The notes: generated by a model from the sequence alone, not told the origin. Counted from the first letter of the stretch, positions 1-11,322 are shown. The stretch: DNA of 64,000 nucleotides from Massospora cicadina (GCA_022478985.1 JAKSZP010010596.1:1-64000), one strand, 5' to 3'. Made by a program: numbers and translations.

Positions 1-340
1 CCCACAGTGTGGCGACCTAAAGGAAAGGGAGGGGAGGAGCATGGTTGTCCATGTTTCCTCGTCAACCTGTGGACAGTGGGTTTCCTGAATGGCCAGGATG
101 TCCACAGCTAAATTATTCTATAGTAAACTCAGTTTCCTAGCCCAGGATGGCAAGGCTTGAGTCCAGTGATGTTTAACGTCTTATTGTGAAGGCTCCCCCC
201 ATTGCACCTTAAGTGCTAGGTGAAGGGCCCCCTTGCCCTTCATCTGCCACTTTCAAAGCACATTTCTATTTGCAGCTTGTGTGCATTGTGCTACGGGGTA
301 ATTATCTTTGTGGAGTAGTACCACTGTGTGTTTTGTTGTT
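1..340 (-). pseudogene. LINE L1a: region between ORF1 and ORF2, and start of the endonuclease (cut by window edge)
   Basis: Read on the minus strand, about 115 to 1 gives VDILAIQETHC, the first strand and metal-binding Glu of an AP-type LINE endonuclease, which nicks target DNA for target-primed reverse transcription. The stretch aligns by eye with 52,020-52,400 in the longer LINE of this window, including the region just before the endonuclease. There the same site reads VDIMAI, stop, E-I-H, so L1a keeps the Gln and Thr that L2 has lost. The rest of ORF2 lies beyond the window. The 5' part of the same LINE resumes at 11,339, because an ORF1-only retroposon is inserted between 340 and 11,339. 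Confidence 0.7.
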
Positions 341-356
341 GGGTTTTGATTTTGTT
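341..356. repeat. Target-site duplication of ORF1-only retroposon H1, 3' side
   Basis: GGGTTTTGATTTTGTT matches 11,323-11,338 at 15 of 16 bases (one T/C difference). The two copies bracket H1 exactly, with H1's AT-rich 3' end touching this one. A TSD of this length is typical of LINE-driven target-primed integration and unlike the 5-bp TSDs of the LTR elements here. Confidence 0.8.
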
Positions 357-508
357 TAAAATTTTATTCAAGGTAAGCTGACCAGGGGACGGAAATTACC
401 AATACAAAACATAATAAGTGAACCGAAAATACAAACCAAAAGCCCTAAATGTGTGGCGACACACCAAAAAAGGAAAATAACCCACCAGGTGTAGCAGTAG
501 TGAACCGC

Positions 509-1851
509 TTATCCACAATGGCTGAGGGGAGGGGGATCAGGTGGATTATCAATTTCATCTTCACCATTAAAGAGGCGGATCAAAGCTGAGAGCAAGGGGG
601 TTGGGGCATCTGCAGGATGTAGGTTGAGGTGAAAAAGATAATTTGTTAAGATTTTTAGTAACAATCTGGGCCTGGAGCAAAGCCTCGAGTAGTTCAGCAA
701 CATGGTTTTCATCTTGTATGCGTGCATCAGGAAGTTGGGCAAAATTTATAATATTAGCTCTGGTGATATGCGTGGTGGGGGAAATTTCTGTCAGTGCAGC
801 CACATACTTGACAGTGGAGGTGGCAGTTTCATGTAATCGTTTGATTTCCATTTTTGCAACCTTAGGGAAATCAGTAGGGAATTTAGTTAAATGTAGCCCT
901 TTTTTAAATTCAGCAACTGAGAGTGCCACAGCTGCTTGGAGATGGTGACTATCAGGAGAGGCCACTGCAGCCTCAGCAAGTTGATGGTCGCTTAAGAACG
1001 GGGAAGAAATGGGTCTGGGGATATATTTTTTGGGAAGGAATGGGCATCAAAGTCTGAAGGCAAATATGGTTCTAAATTAATCAGAAAGTCTAGAGGTGGG
1101 ACAATCACCCCATATTCAGTTATTTCATCTAATAAGTTCAAAGGATTTATGTTGAGAGGGTTGATTCAGAGAGAAGTGGAAATAGTTGGGTAATTTTTGG
1201 GGCGGAAAATAGGTTGGTTTTAATTTGGGTCCAAACCTACTCCTGATTGGGTATAATATGAGAAATTTGGCTGGCTTGAATTTTGGTTGCAAAGGTTTGC
1301 TGATTTCTCAAACGTTCAGCTGGAGGGGGTGAGGGCAGACAAAATTCCCAATCAAATGCTGTTTGTGTGGCCTCACGTGTGGTCTTGGCGGTTTCCACTT
1401 TTTTGAACTGTGGCGACAGGCCTATTCTGAGTGGTCCAACTCATGGCAGAGGGGGCAAACTGTTTGGCTGTTATTGGTGCGAACCCAAAAGAAGTGATCT
1501 GGTACAGATGGGATATAGGCACGCGTTGGGATGTGCTGGGCTATGGTTGGCTGGTGGGGGTAATGGTGGCCATTGCCTGTGTTACTGCTAATCATTCAGC
1601 ACCGCTCAGGACAAGGAAGTGGAGGATGGGTTCTGTGCCATATTTGGACAGCACTGTAATCAATTCTTCATATAGTGTTTGAGGGGGAAAGTGTGAAGGA
1701 AGCTTTGCAAAGGTTACCACAAATGTGGTATTACTGGGGAGGCGTGTATGGGTGGTAGAAATGGGTGTGTTTTTATAAATAGATGCATAGCTGCTGCAAC
1801 GGCTGCATCTTCTTCAGTGGGAAAGCCTATATCTAGATAGCCCTTGTAAGG
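509..1851 (-). pseudogene. H1 ORF1-like protein, central and C-terminal part
   Basis: Reading down from 1851, the frame gives YLDIGFPTEEDAAVAAA, then after a frameshift TFVVTFAKLPSHFPP and a (P)LYEEL-type helix. This fits the nucleic-acid-binding domain of a LINE ORF1 and aligns with the ORF1 of L2. A CCHC zinc knuckle follows near 1,440-1,480 (CPLCHELDHSE). A C-terminal extension of some 250 residues comes next, carrying TKFPTDFPKVAKMEIKRLHE around 840-900 and DAPTPLLSAL near 600. Both motifs recur in copy H3, where the second reads DAPTLMLSAM. I could not find this extension in the LINE ORF1. The protein presumably binds element RNA as a gag-like chaperone. Frameshifts and stops make this copy inactive. 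Confidence 0.65.
1847..1851. repeat. Target-site duplication of element A (TAAGG)
   Basis: TAAGG lies directly before the LTR that begins at 1852 and again directly after the LTR that ends at 10905. The perfect 5-bp match fixes both ends of element A and shows that it inserted inside the H1 reading frame. Confidence 0.9.
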
Positions 1852-2699
1852 TGTAGAAACCGCGGGGTTTCTACTGAAGCACAGGTTCACTTAACTACTG
1901 ACTTTTGTGAATAAACAAAAATTTGCTAATTGTATGAAGACAATTAGCCTAGTCAAGTTCATATAATTGGGTAACTTTGGCCCTACTCTGGCAATATAAA
2001 GGGTTAAGTGACTTCAGCCTCACTTTGGCAATATATAAGGATTTAAGTGACTTTGGCCTCACTCTGGCGTTGACACTTATACAGGAAGTACTTCTTCAAA
2101 TTTTACTTTGAAGTAAACAATCCACAATTGAAAACAATAAAGTATTCACAATACTAAGGTGTTTTTATTATTAAAGTGAGGGAATAATTATAGGGTAAAA
2201 TGATGAAGGACATGTGTTAGGAGTATTTGTGGTAACCACAAGGTTCTTGGCATGCCTAGCTGATGAAAAGGGATATCTGTGATGGTCTTGGCATGCCTAG
2301 CTGACAGAAAAGGGATATTGGTTCAATTTCAGGAAATATTCCAGCTGATATGCACAAGTAATAGTATAATTAGATTACTATTTTTATTAGCCCACATGTC
2401 AGCTACCAAACTTGACAATTTCCCATGAGTAATTACCCATTTTGAGTCAATTTACTCATCTCCAAATTGTTGGCAACAAACCTGACAAAATTGTAACCAT
2501 AAATATCATCGGATATGATCCTATGAGAATTATGATTAACTGTTCAATTGGTGATTATTGCCAATGAGATGGAATAATTAATCAACGTCTCAAAGCTTAA
2601 TCAATAAGCTAAATTAAATAAATGAACCAAATATCTTAAATCAATTGAAGCTTAGCTAACTTGCAAGCTGGGTAATGTGGTCATATAAAAATTACTACA
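1852..2699 (-). repeat. Element A 3' LTR
   Basis: Direct copy of 10058-10905. It starts (plus strand) TGTAGAAACC and ends TACTACA. A short palindromic stretch, GTAGAAACC/GGTTTCTAC, sits at the outer end. Inside are three spaced copies of a 'ctttggcc-tcactctggc'-type motif at about 1,975-2,070. It lies on the outer, downstream side of the minus-strand element. Confidence 0.92.
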
Positions 2700-2715
2700 C
2701 ATCGCCCCCTCTTGA
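2700..2715 (-). other. Polypurine tract of element A
   Basis: On the minus strand the bases before the LTR read AAGAGGGGGCGATG, the purine-rich primer for plus-strand DNA synthesis. Element C has the near-identical GAGGGGGGCGA in the same place, which supports the assignment. Confidence 0.8.
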
Positions 2716-4009
2716 CCAGATTATCAGCTAAATAATGTCTTCATCAAATAACTCCTTCTATGAACGAATCTTATCTAGTCTGAACAAAGCAGACGCCTCC
2801 CATTTTTGAGCAATGTCACGAGCTGCTCTAAGAGGTATCCTTTCTGGTCCATCTAGATCCAGCCCCCCAAGTCAACTTGATTCAGCAATCCCCTCTTCTG
2901 CTCTTCTCACAACGGTGCCAAAATTTGAAGAGGGGACAGGGTTGGCTGTTTCATCATTGAACTCTCGTTCCTTCATCCCTCATTCTCTTGTCGCTGAGCT
3001 CAATTTCAAGGCATTACTGGATTTAGCTCCCATTGTGCTAAATCTAGTAATTGCCCTTGTGCATAAAGAGGCAATTTCTCCTGACTTAGATCAATCTTTC
3101 CTGATTGAGTCAGATCTTCTCCCCAATTTCCTTTTCTAAATTGGCCAATTTTACAAACTGACTATCTTGTCTACCAAATTGACAATCAATAACAACAAGC
3201 ATGTTGAACTTCCGTATTATGAACTTTTGGGGTAAATCAACTGAGGCACTTAATATCTCTTTCGCGCCTTGTGACCTTGATAGTTTACTTGATCAGGATT
3301 CTGCCTCCTTTGCACTTTAATTCGCAGGGCAAGTCCTTTGCATGTGGGCTACTCCACTCCCCACATCGCCAAATTTTCACCTTTCCTTTCCCTTCCAGTT
3401 TCAGGAGGCCTGCAGCCGCCACCTTCAAGACACTGTTCGCTGTTTGCATGATTACTTCACAACTGGGACTATCTATCAATATCTTCCATTAATGACATTA
3501 ATTGGTGGTATGGTTCAGCAGCCCTCAGCATTTCCCTTGTTCGTTGTTCTCTCATATGCCAAGTGTTCTTTGTAGAAGCCCATCATCAAGCACTCCAGAC
3601 ACAGCTTCCGGCGCCTGTGCCATATAAAGATTACATGGACTTGTTTGAAGATTGTATATTCCTGCATTGCTGTTTTCCTCACCAATCCAGGGTTTCCTGA
3701 CTTGCTAAACTGGAAGTCCCCATTACTTTTCCCATCGTCACATATTCATAGAATCCACCTCAGGTTCAGAGAACTTGGTTTTGGCTTGCTCTATCCCTTG
3801 CAAGTATCTGATCTCAGATTGACTTTGGCGACCTCTTTCACAACATTGTCATTCAACCTCCCTCTCCCCAGAGGCGTTGAAGAAGAGCTTGCAATTCACA
3901 ACCTGAGGCTTAAAAATATAAAAATAACTTCTCTTTTATTATTATTGTTGTTATTATTTTTTCTATCTATTTTTTCATTATTCATATATATATATAATAT
4001 CATTTTTTA
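2716..4009 (-). other. Element A region between integrase and 3' LTR, conserved in element B
   Basis: About 1.3 kb separates the integrase C-terminus from the LTR, far more than in element C. The sequence at 3,380-3,640 aligns by eye with 15,455-15,710 in element B. One stretch translates as LECLMMGFYK in A and LECLPMGFIK in B on the minus strand, which suggests former coding. Scattered stops prevent a defined frame. It could be a third ORF or a C-terminal extension of pol. I see no recognisable domain or convincing membrane segment. Confidence 0.45.
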
Positions 4010-5040
4010 AGAAGTTTGCTGTGTACTCTATTAATCACATGACCATCAGATATATTCTTGATCATGTAGGCATCATTCGCTGTTTTTGCAATAACCTCAA
4101 ATGGTCCTGACCATAATGCATCTAGCTTATTTTAGTGACCAAACCCATGGGTATTGCAATAGGCTACTTGATATCCAATGGTAGATTCCCTAAGAGTGGA
4201 TTGACTCTTATCATAGGCTTTTTTTAGCCTGAATCCTTAACTTAATCATTGTATCACAGGCTTGAGATTGTAGATCAACTATTATGTTTGCAAGTTGATA
4301 TAGATATTTATACGCGCTCATCCCTAGAGTTTGCTCCACTGCTGAATAGAGAATTGGCGGCAATGCTGCTTTATGACCATATAATAATTTGAATGGCGTT
4401 TTTCCCATCAATGAATGGAAACTGATATTATACACAAAAGTTACCAAACTTAGATAAGACACCCAATATGACGCTTTACCCGAGATCAGCTTCCTTAGCA
4501 TAGTGGCAAGTGTCCCATTGACTCATTCCACAACTCCGTTTGTTTCAGGATGATAGGGAGCAGACACCACCCCCTTAATTCCCATTAGTTCATTCAGGCA
4601 TGGAATTATGAACAAGGTAAAATTATTTCCATTATCGCTCAGCAACACTTGGGGACACCTATGTCAGTATACCACCAGCTCAAGGATGAATTTTGGTGGT
4701 ACTTAGGGCATCTGCTCGACATAAGGCTCAGGTTTTGACCCATATTGTAAAGTGGTCAATCACTACTATTATGTAACATACACCGCCTGTACTCACACTT
4801 AGTAGCCCCATAACGTTGATTAAACCCATGCGCCAAGCAAACCCTGGCTTCACTAATCAGTAATTCGTCACATTCTTATGGGGCTTTATGGATCTGACAT
4901 TCCACACAACAGGTGATATAATCAGTAACGTCAAAATTCAGTGACTCCCAATAGTAGTATTGCCAGAGATGTTTGAGCGTCTTCTTTAACCCACCATGTC
5001 TGATGACCTTGTGGGCAGCCCAAATTATCTCAGTGCATTC
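4010..5040 (-). pseudogene. Element A integrase (Ty3/gypsy, degenerate)
   Basis: In several frames, in order: the end of the zinc-binding domain (CCVECQIHKAP), the first core strand with [14 protein letters not shown] carrying the second Asp, and [18 protein letters not shown] with the Glu of the D,D-35-E triad. Next comes a well-preserved stretch at 4,211-4,501 with HSLMGKTPFKLLYG. The C-terminal DNA-binding module ends near 4,010 with KLDALWSGPFEVIAK and INRVHSKLLK. The enzyme would insert the cDNA into the genome with a 5-bp stagger, matching the TAAGG TSD. It is broken by several frameshifts. I see no chromodomain. Confidence 0.8.
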
Positions 5041-5680
5041 TGATGGTTTGGAAATAAAAGTTGCTTTTCATTAGTTAATTTTGAATAATTGTCCATTAGC
5101 AAGCTCAGTATTTTCCATTGCCTTCTTTGACGCTTTTTGGATTTCAATTGGCTCTTCCTACAATTCCCCATGGATCATTTGCTTGAATAGGTCATCAGCA
5201 CAATCTTGCACAGCAAGAACAGTTGGCAAACTAGACAGACCATCAGCGTTCTGATTCTTATCTCTCGCCTGATGCTCTATCTCAAAGACATAGGCCTGTA
5301 ACTTCAAAGCCCACCGCGCCAATCTCCCTTCTGGTTCTTTAAGGTTATGAAGCCATCGGAGAGAGGCATGGTCAGTCACGGCCTTGAAGTGCGTTCTGTG
5401 GATATAGACTCGAAACTGCTTGCATGCATAGATAACTGCAAGACATTCTTACTCTGTAACCATATAGTTCCTCTTGGCCTTTGACAGTGTTCATCTGACA
5501 TACACTATGGGGTGTTCATCCCCCTTGTCATCCACTTGGCTAAGGATGGCTCCTATTGTCATCAGTAATGCATCCAATTGAATAATGAACAGCTTCGCAA
5601 AATTCAGGTATTTTAAAATTGGACTTGTTGTCAAGTATTTCCTTAATTCATCAAATGCGAATTGAGCCTCATCATTCCAG
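5041..5680 (-). pseudogene. Element A RNase H domain (degenerate)
   Basis: The frame at 5,158-5,379 reads MTDHASLRWLHNLKEPEGRL followed by ARWALKLQAYVFEIEHQ and a D-K-N-Q-N-A-D-G-L-S motif. This is the conserved C-terminal half of gypsy RNase H, which removes the RNA strand during reverse transcription. The TDHASL Asp is a catalytic residue of the family. The N-terminal half, towards 5,680, is readable only in pieces. Confidence 0.8.
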
Positions 5681-6620
5681 ACAAATCCCTTCTTTGGATC
5701 TTTTAATAGGTGGAAAAGCGGCTTGGCTATTTTTGCAAAATCCTTAATGAATTGGCAATATTATCTGACCATTCCAAGGAAAACTTAAATATCACGTACT
5801 CTCTTGGGGACTGACATCCAATTAATCACTTCTATAAATCCTAAGTATTCTAATTCCTCCTTAAAAAATGGCATTCTCTTAGCTTGATTTAGAGATTTGC
5901 TGAAGCCAGTCGCTTGAATACTTCCTCAAGATGTTGTAAATGATTGGTAAACGTTCATCTGAATACATTAAAGTCGTCCAGATAGACTAGGACACAGGAC
6001 AGCTTCAAAGCTGACAAAATTGTGTCCATAGCCTGTTGAAATGTCGTGGGGCGTTGAATAAGCCTTGAGGCATCCTCATCAGATGGTACAACCCCTGTGC
6101 TGTAATAATAGCACACTTCTCTTGGTCTTCTGGGGGCATGTCTATCTGCCAATATCTGGATATTAAATCCATGGCGGAGAAAAACTTGGCTCCTCCTAAC
6201 TGATCCAACATGTAATTGATCCTAGGCAGGGGATACAAGTCCTTTTTTGTGATTTTTTTAACCGTAAGTAATCTATTACAACTCAATTTGAACCATCTTT
6301 CTTCTTAACTATTAATATAGGACTCACCCATGGTCTGGATGACAGTACGAGCATTCTATGCTTTAAGAGTTTTTCAATTTTTTCAGCTACAACTGCCTCT
6401 GCCACCCTGGACTGTCAAATAGGCCTCAATCAAATCAGCCCATCATCCCCAGTACAAACTCAGTGCAAAACATCCTTTGCACACCCAAGATCATTGTTGT
6501 CCTGAACGAAAATAACTCAGTATTTCTCAAATAATGCCAGAACTTTCTCTTTCTGGTCCTCCATAAATTCAGCTAACCAATTCCATTCTTTTAGTGTATG
6601 AATATTCCCATCAGTTTCTT
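5681..6620 (-). pseudogene. Element A reverse transcriptase (degenerate)
   Basis: At 6,005-6,286 the minus strand reads ITKKDLYPLPRINYMLDQLG, then KFFSAMDLISRYWQIDM and a QGLYHLMRMPQGLFNAP-like block. After a frameshift, 5,955-6,152 gives FQQAMDTILSALKLSC and VLVYLDDFNVF. All three catalytic Asp residues (AMDL and YLDD) are preserved although the frame is not. The order and spacing are those of Ty3/gypsy reverse transcriptase. Confidence 0.85.
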
Positions 6621-7371
6621 TTAAAAACCCCAATTCACCAAATTCATGGAATGAACAAATCTCTGTCACCGGTTTTAGTTGGGCAAATGCAACCACCTGG
6701 TGTCATTTGACCTTTATCAGAGATTTTCCCAAATTGGCTAAAAGGACTCAAATCTCCTCATGACCAGGGACTAAAATTTCTGGGGCTACCCAAGGTTCGA
6801 TCCTCAATTGTTGCCAAGGAGCTTTGATTTCCAAATATAATTGCTCTGTGATCTCTAAATTCAGTCCAGTCTCTATGATCTGCTGCAACCCCGGCTGAAT
6901 TATGACATCTTCTTTTAAGCAGATCGGGATTCCACAATTCTCATTTACATATTTAGGTAATTTCTGGGCGTTTCTTCTGACTAACTTGTAACTGATAGGT
7001 AGTATTCCATCCTTATAGACTAAATTGATGAAATTGTTCTGTCTACTGAGGGGCGCTTTCTCCTCTCATTTATAGACCAGTGGCAGCGTTTGCCCCAGAA
7101 TCTTCAAAGTGTTTTCTTCAAAGTCACACTTGACCCCATACTTCCACATGAAGTCAGTGCCAATGAGTATGTCATACTTCTGGTTGGATAGAACAATCGC
7201 TGGCAACAATATGACCAAGGATCCAAACCATAGCAATAGAGTGCTATAATACCCACAGGAAGTTGTATATCAGGGCCTGCTGTCCTGTACTGCTTCCAGT
7301 GCTCCAAATCTGGTTTCCTTTAATTTCTTTACCAATTTGGTCGATACTATATTAATTGGCTCTACTGTTGA
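6621..7371 (-). pseudogene. Element A protease and linker to reverse transcriptase (degenerate)
   Basis: Around 7,070-7,310 a shifted frame gives a ...YDILIGTDFMWKYGVKCDF-like stretch and ILGQTLPLVYK. It matches the clearer copy in element B (34,982-35,233), which belongs to a retropepsin-like aspartic protease. The active-site segment near 7,350 reads STVEPINIVSTKLV, where B has DSGVPINFVST, so the Asp-Ser-Gly is lost. From 6,621 to 7,019 I see only a weakly coding linker. Confidence 0.6.
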
Positions 7372-7764
7372 TTATTGTTCTGACGGGTTTTGGTTCACCA
7401 AAAAATCCATAGTGCACTCAGAAAAATAAGATAAGCTATTGTTTACTGCATGTATAGCAGATTTGTTGGCCGAATCCAGGGTATGAATTAACTGTGCTGA
7501 TAAACAAGGAAATGTTTCTAGAATTGTACCAATTGGAATTGACACATTAACTCCGTCTAGCTTGGTATTCAATAAGTCCATCTCATCTTTGGCGTTTTGG
7601 ACATTCTCCATTATCTTTCGGGCATACAGGAGAGCTACCTCCTGCATAATTTTGGGGGCAATCTCCTTCGATTTTGATCTCATTATTACATTTACATCTT
7701 GGTACACGATCTGATGAGGGGAATCTAATTCAGGCTCATATGCATATAGATCCAACTTGTCCAA
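7372..7764 (-). pseudogene. Element A gag-protease linker
   Basis: This 130-residue open frame starts MDKLDLYAYEPELDSPHQIV and has no known domain. A weaker but collinear segment lies at about 35,400-35,700 in element B, where the same place is followed directly by the protease active site. It is therefore part of the gag-pol polyprotein between the zinc knuckle and the protease. A stop separates it from the protease here. Confidence 0.5.
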
Positions 7765-7820
7765 ATTATCTGATTTATCTAGGGAAACTTGGTTACCTGC
7801 GGTTCTAGACTGTTCTGCAT

Positions 7821-8475
7821 CTAGACTGCATGGTATTTTCCCTGACCGTTGGAAGTTTCCTGGTTATCCTTATGCTGGACTAATTTAACCTGATCCTTTG
7901 TTTTGTGTTGTCCACAGTTATTGGTGAAGTTCCCATGCTGTCCACACTTATTGCAAGTTAAACGAGGCTTGAATGGTCTAGCTCCTTCATTCAGTTTATC
8001 TTGTTTCCCACGATTGGTGAGATCTCTTGATTTGTTGGGGAATTTTCCTGGTTCCTTATTATTGTTTGATTGGTTGTTCAGCTTGTATGTATGATTTGGT
8101 GCGTCAAACGTTGCTGATAAAACTCTTAGGTGTTCTACCATTTGAGCAATGGTGCATTTACTGGTCAAAGTGGAAAACATCAATTTGGTGAAATTCTCAA
8201 TGATGGTGCAATGTGTTCTGCATTGCAATTCTTCTGTCAAAATCAGTCATCATGTTGGCCCCATTGAGGATCTGAGCTTCCTCATAAAAATGGTCGTCGA
8301 ATGCACCCACTGTTTTGTCCTGTTTAAATTGAATGCCCATAAATTCTTGTTTCTGTGCTGCCATCTTATCTGGACTACCAAATTTGGTCAGAATTGCCTC
8401 CTTCACCTCCTTGTAACTCCAGTTCTCCCCACAAAGGTAAGGCAAAACTAGGTTTTGGCACAAAGTTTTAGACAT
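7821..8475 (-). pseudogene. Element A gag with zinc knuckle (one frameshift)
   Basis: The upstream frame (8,197-8,475) has the retrotransposon gag core: KEVKEAILTKFGSPDKMAAQ, then QEFMGIQFKQDKTV. A frameshift between 8,197 and 8,240 leads into a basic region and a knuckle at 7,914-7,955, CNKCGQHGNFTNNC. The CCHC His is replaced by Asn (C-x2-C-x4-N-x4-C), so zinc binding is probably lost. Element B keeps the His. Gag forms the particle and packages element RNA. Confidence 0.75.
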
Positions 8476-10036
8476 CTTATGATGGTGACAGCTTTTTGTC
8501 AGTCATTATAACCGTACATCATCAAATCAATAACTGGAAGAAGGCAGTCGCATTATCCCAATGGAAAACGGGCAGCTTCAGAGTACTCTTGAAATCTCTC
8601 AACAATAATTGGGCCAGCACTCCTAATTGGGATTTGACCAGACACTAGAGCTTCTTTGGGTGTTACTTCATGGAGTACCGCAATGGTTGGGGGCATTTAC
8701 CAAACAGATTGGACGGTGCTGTCAGCGATACTCTCTGCTTCAATGGATGTTGATTCTTCCTCAAATAAGTCACCTCATGGTACTCATCCCGTGAACAAGT
8801 ACACTTAGAGTTTTCAAGGTCATCCAATCATCTAAGGATTTTATTTTCCCAAGCCAAGCATTTTCAGTCGTTTTCCTGAAGTTGTCAATTTATTATCAAT
8901 CTCATCTTGTAAAGTTGCTTTCAGATTTTTGACTTCTTTCTGCAACTTGCCCTCCCAGGTTTGAATATTGAATAAATGCTCATAAAATTCACGGTTCTAT
9001 TTTTTATATTTGGACACTTCATTGTTAAACTTAATGACTTTGATTTTCAATGAATCTAACTCAGATTGAGTTGCCAATTCTAAAGCGTTCTTGTTGACAA
9101 TTTCTATTTCCGTGCAAAGCTTATCAATTTTGGCTCTCATTTCTTCGTTGAGTCATTCAAATTTTCTTTCCATATCATTGACTGTACTATTAATTACCCG
9201 TCTTCCTTTAACTAAATCAAGAAAGACATATGAGTTTTGGTATTGGCTGCAGCCATTGGCACAGCTGCCTCCTGAGCTTGAATTATATCAGCGATATTTG
9301 ATTCAGCTAATCAGCAATGCTTATCCACATCATGTTTCCATCATTAATTAAACCCAATTTGGTTGATGATCTCTTCACCTAATCCCCGGAGTTTTGTATT
9401 CAGCTTGGCCACCAGATTCTTAGTTTGGGCGTTTGATTGGTGGGCTCACTGCGATGTGGAATCCAAACCAGCGCGAATCTGCTGAAAACTGACATCTGTT
9501 TGTCACATCAGCGCCTGCTGTTGTATGCTGTTATTTTGAGTATACTCAACAAGATCAGCGATCACTGCCTGATGCTGTACTTAGATGGCTCTCATGTTTT
9601 GGGTAGTCAGCTGTACATAATTGATAATATAACTGCCAATATTACTAATGCTCCACAATTATCCTATTAATGTTGAAGTGTTCATATTAAGGAATTTCTT
9701 GAAGTGTCATATTTACTCTTACTGATTGATATTGTGGTGGAATAATCCACAGCTTTGGTCTAAGTTATCAGTCAGCAAAATCTGGAATCCTCTCATTAGT
9801 ATATCACTGATGCTGGGTATATTATATCAGATTCGCTCCAAAGGTGGTTCATAAATTATTATGGCTTTCTCATTTACTCCAATCGTTGATAGATGGATGT
9901 ATTGAGGATCCACCAGCATTCCAGACTCTAATAGATAATTCCCCAGTGTCTGCTGATGACCCTGTTTCTTCATTTCTTTGATGTTCTTTATTGTTTAAAT
10001 AATTTGGCATTTTTGTGTTCTTATAAAATCAACTCA
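8476..10036 (-). pseudogene. Element A gag N-terminal region and leader (degenerate)
   Basis: The minus strand here is rich in Glu, Lys, Leu and Asn codons, with heptad-like stretches around 8,870-9,180 that suggest a former coiled coil. Many stops interrupt it. Position, between the primer-binding site and the gag core, is the main argument. No start codon can be assigned, and no other feature is visible. Confidence 0.4.
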
Positions 10037-10055
10037 GCCCCTGTAGTGAGCACCA
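10037..10055 (-). other. Primer-binding-like site of element A
   Basis: The minus strand reads TGGTGCTCACTACAGGGGC just inside the 5' LTR. Starting with TGG fits a site that pairs with the CCA end of a tRNA. Element C has TGGTGCTTACTACAGGGG in the same place, and B and D have variants. I could not assign the tRNA. Confidence 0.7.
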
Positions 10056-10057
10056 CG

Positions 10058-10905
10058 AGTAAAAACCGCAGGGTTTCTACTGGTGCACAGGTTTGCTTAA
10101 CTATTGACTTCTGGGAATAGACATGAATTTGCTAATTGTATGAAGTCAATTATCTTAGTCAAGTTCATATAATTGGGTAGCTTTGGCCCTACTACGGCAA
10201 TATAAAGGTTAAGTGACTTTGGCCTCACTCTGGCAATATATAAGGATTTATTTGACTTTGGCCTCACTCTGGCGTTAAAACTTAGACAGGAAGTACTTCT
10301 TCACAACTTCACTTTGAAGTAAACAATCCACAATTGAAAACAATAAAGTATTCACAATACTAAGGTGTTTTTATTATTAAAGTGAGGGAATAATTATAGA
10401 GTAAAATGATGAAGGACATGTGTTAGAATTATTTGTGGTAACCATGAGGTTCTCAGTATGCCTAGCCGATGATAAGGGATATCTGTGATGGTCTTATCAT
10501 GCCTAGCTGACAGAAAAATGATATTGGTTCAATTGTTGGGAAATATTCCAGCTGATATTCACAAGTAATAACATAATTAAATTGCTATTCATAACAGCCC
10601 ACATGCCGGATACCAAACCCAACGATTTTCTATGAGTAATTACCCATTTTGAGCCAATTTACTTGTATATGAATTGTTGGCAACAATCTCTGACAAAATT
10701 TTAACCATAATTATCATAGGATATGATCCTATGAGAATTATGATTAACTGTTCAATTGGTGATTATTGCCAATGAGATTAAATAATTAATCAACGTCTCA
10801 AAGCTTAATCAATAAGCTAAATTAAATAAATGAACCAATTATCTTAAATTAATTGAAGCTTAGATAATTTGCAAGCTGGATAATGTGGTAATATAGATTT
10901 CCACA
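10058..10905 (-). repeat. Element A 5' LTR
   Basis: Direct copy of 1852-2699 at a constant offset of 8,206 bases. It would carry the promoter of the minus-strand element. The outer end reads TTTCCACA, followed at once by the TAAGG duplication. Confidence 0.92.
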
Positions 10906-10910
10906 TAAGG
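10906..10910. repeat. Target-site duplication of element A (TAAGG), second copy
   Basis: TAAGG matches 1847-1851 perfectly and marks the point where the H1 frame resumes. Confidence 0.9.
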
Positions 10911-11227
10911 GCGGAAGTCAATAAACCCAGCTGGTGCAAATGTAGCTATTACCAGCTCAATTATTACTTTGTCAGAATATGGGAAGAGACATCCATATTT
11001 GGTGCGTAGGAAAAAGCGAATATTAGATTGGGGTAGGACTAGGGGAGGGAGTGGGTTGGGTGGACTCGCGCTAAGTGTAAATAAGTCCCTTGGAGGGACA
11101 AATCAGCCTGATGCATTAAGCGGTCTGGATGAGCCAGTATGCACACATTTGCCTGTTGGGTGAAAACGCTATCAGGTTGAGCACCGCTGCCCCATACTGG
11201 GGCAGCAGATGGTGGATCCACAGACAC
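10911..11227 (-). pseudogene. H1 ORF1-like protein, N-terminal part
   Basis: The frame starts at 11,227 with MSVDPPSAAPVWGSGAQPDS. The two sister copies start in the same way: MSSVQPPAALKWGSGE at 43,304 in H2, and MSMPSMPAVLAWGGG at 46,206 in H3. This three-way agreement fixes the start codon. The leader upstream is 95 bases, ending at the TSD. The product is presumably the N-terminal arm of an RNA-binding gag-like protein. The rest lies at 509-1851, beyond element A. Confidence 0.65.
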
Positions 11228-11322
11228 AAATGGAAAACTGATGCGGTGTAGGTGGCAATGGAAAATTATTGGGTACTCTTAATCAAAATCCCTTAAAAGT
11301 GATGTCAAGTAGAAAGAAAGTG

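Larger units (their letters stand above)
1852..10905 (-). mobile_element. Ty3/gypsy LTR retrotransposon A (9,054 bp), inserted in H1
   Basis: Two direct repeats of 848 bp (1852-2699 and 10058-10905) enclose a minus-strand interior with gag, protease, reverse transcriptase, RNase H and integrase in Ty3/gypsy order. A polypurine tract lies inside the 3' LTR, a primer-binding-like site inside the 5' LTR, and TAAGG flanks both ends. The LTRs look roughly 85-90% alike by eye, so insertion is old. All coding regions carry stops or frameshifts. Element B (13,126-39,010) belongs to the same or a sister family and shares an extra region of more than 1 kb between integrase and 3' LTR. Confidence 0.92.
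357..11322 (-). mobile_element. ORF1-only retroposon H1 (about 1.9 kb, split by element A)
   Basis: Removing element A and one TSD leaves 1.9 kb: a leader of about 95 bases, one long gag-like frame and a 3' tail. There is no sign of endonuclease or reverse transcriptase. The 16-bp TSD defines both ends. The tail (minus strand, about 410 to 357) holds CCCCTGGTCAGCTTACC followed by an AATAAA run, nearly the same as the 3' end of LINE L2 at 48,484-48,530. H1 therefore looks like a non-autonomous passenger moved by a LINE, comparable in layout to mammalian HAL1. It sits inside a LINE copy. Two sister copies lie at about 41,483-43,399 and 46,089-48,010. Confidence 0.75.

Noticed and set aside
2813..3139. 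Plus-strand open frame of 108 codons inside element A
   Set aside because: It runs antisense to the element, within a region whose minus-strand translation is conserved in element B. No domain and no upstream signals; a shadow frame.
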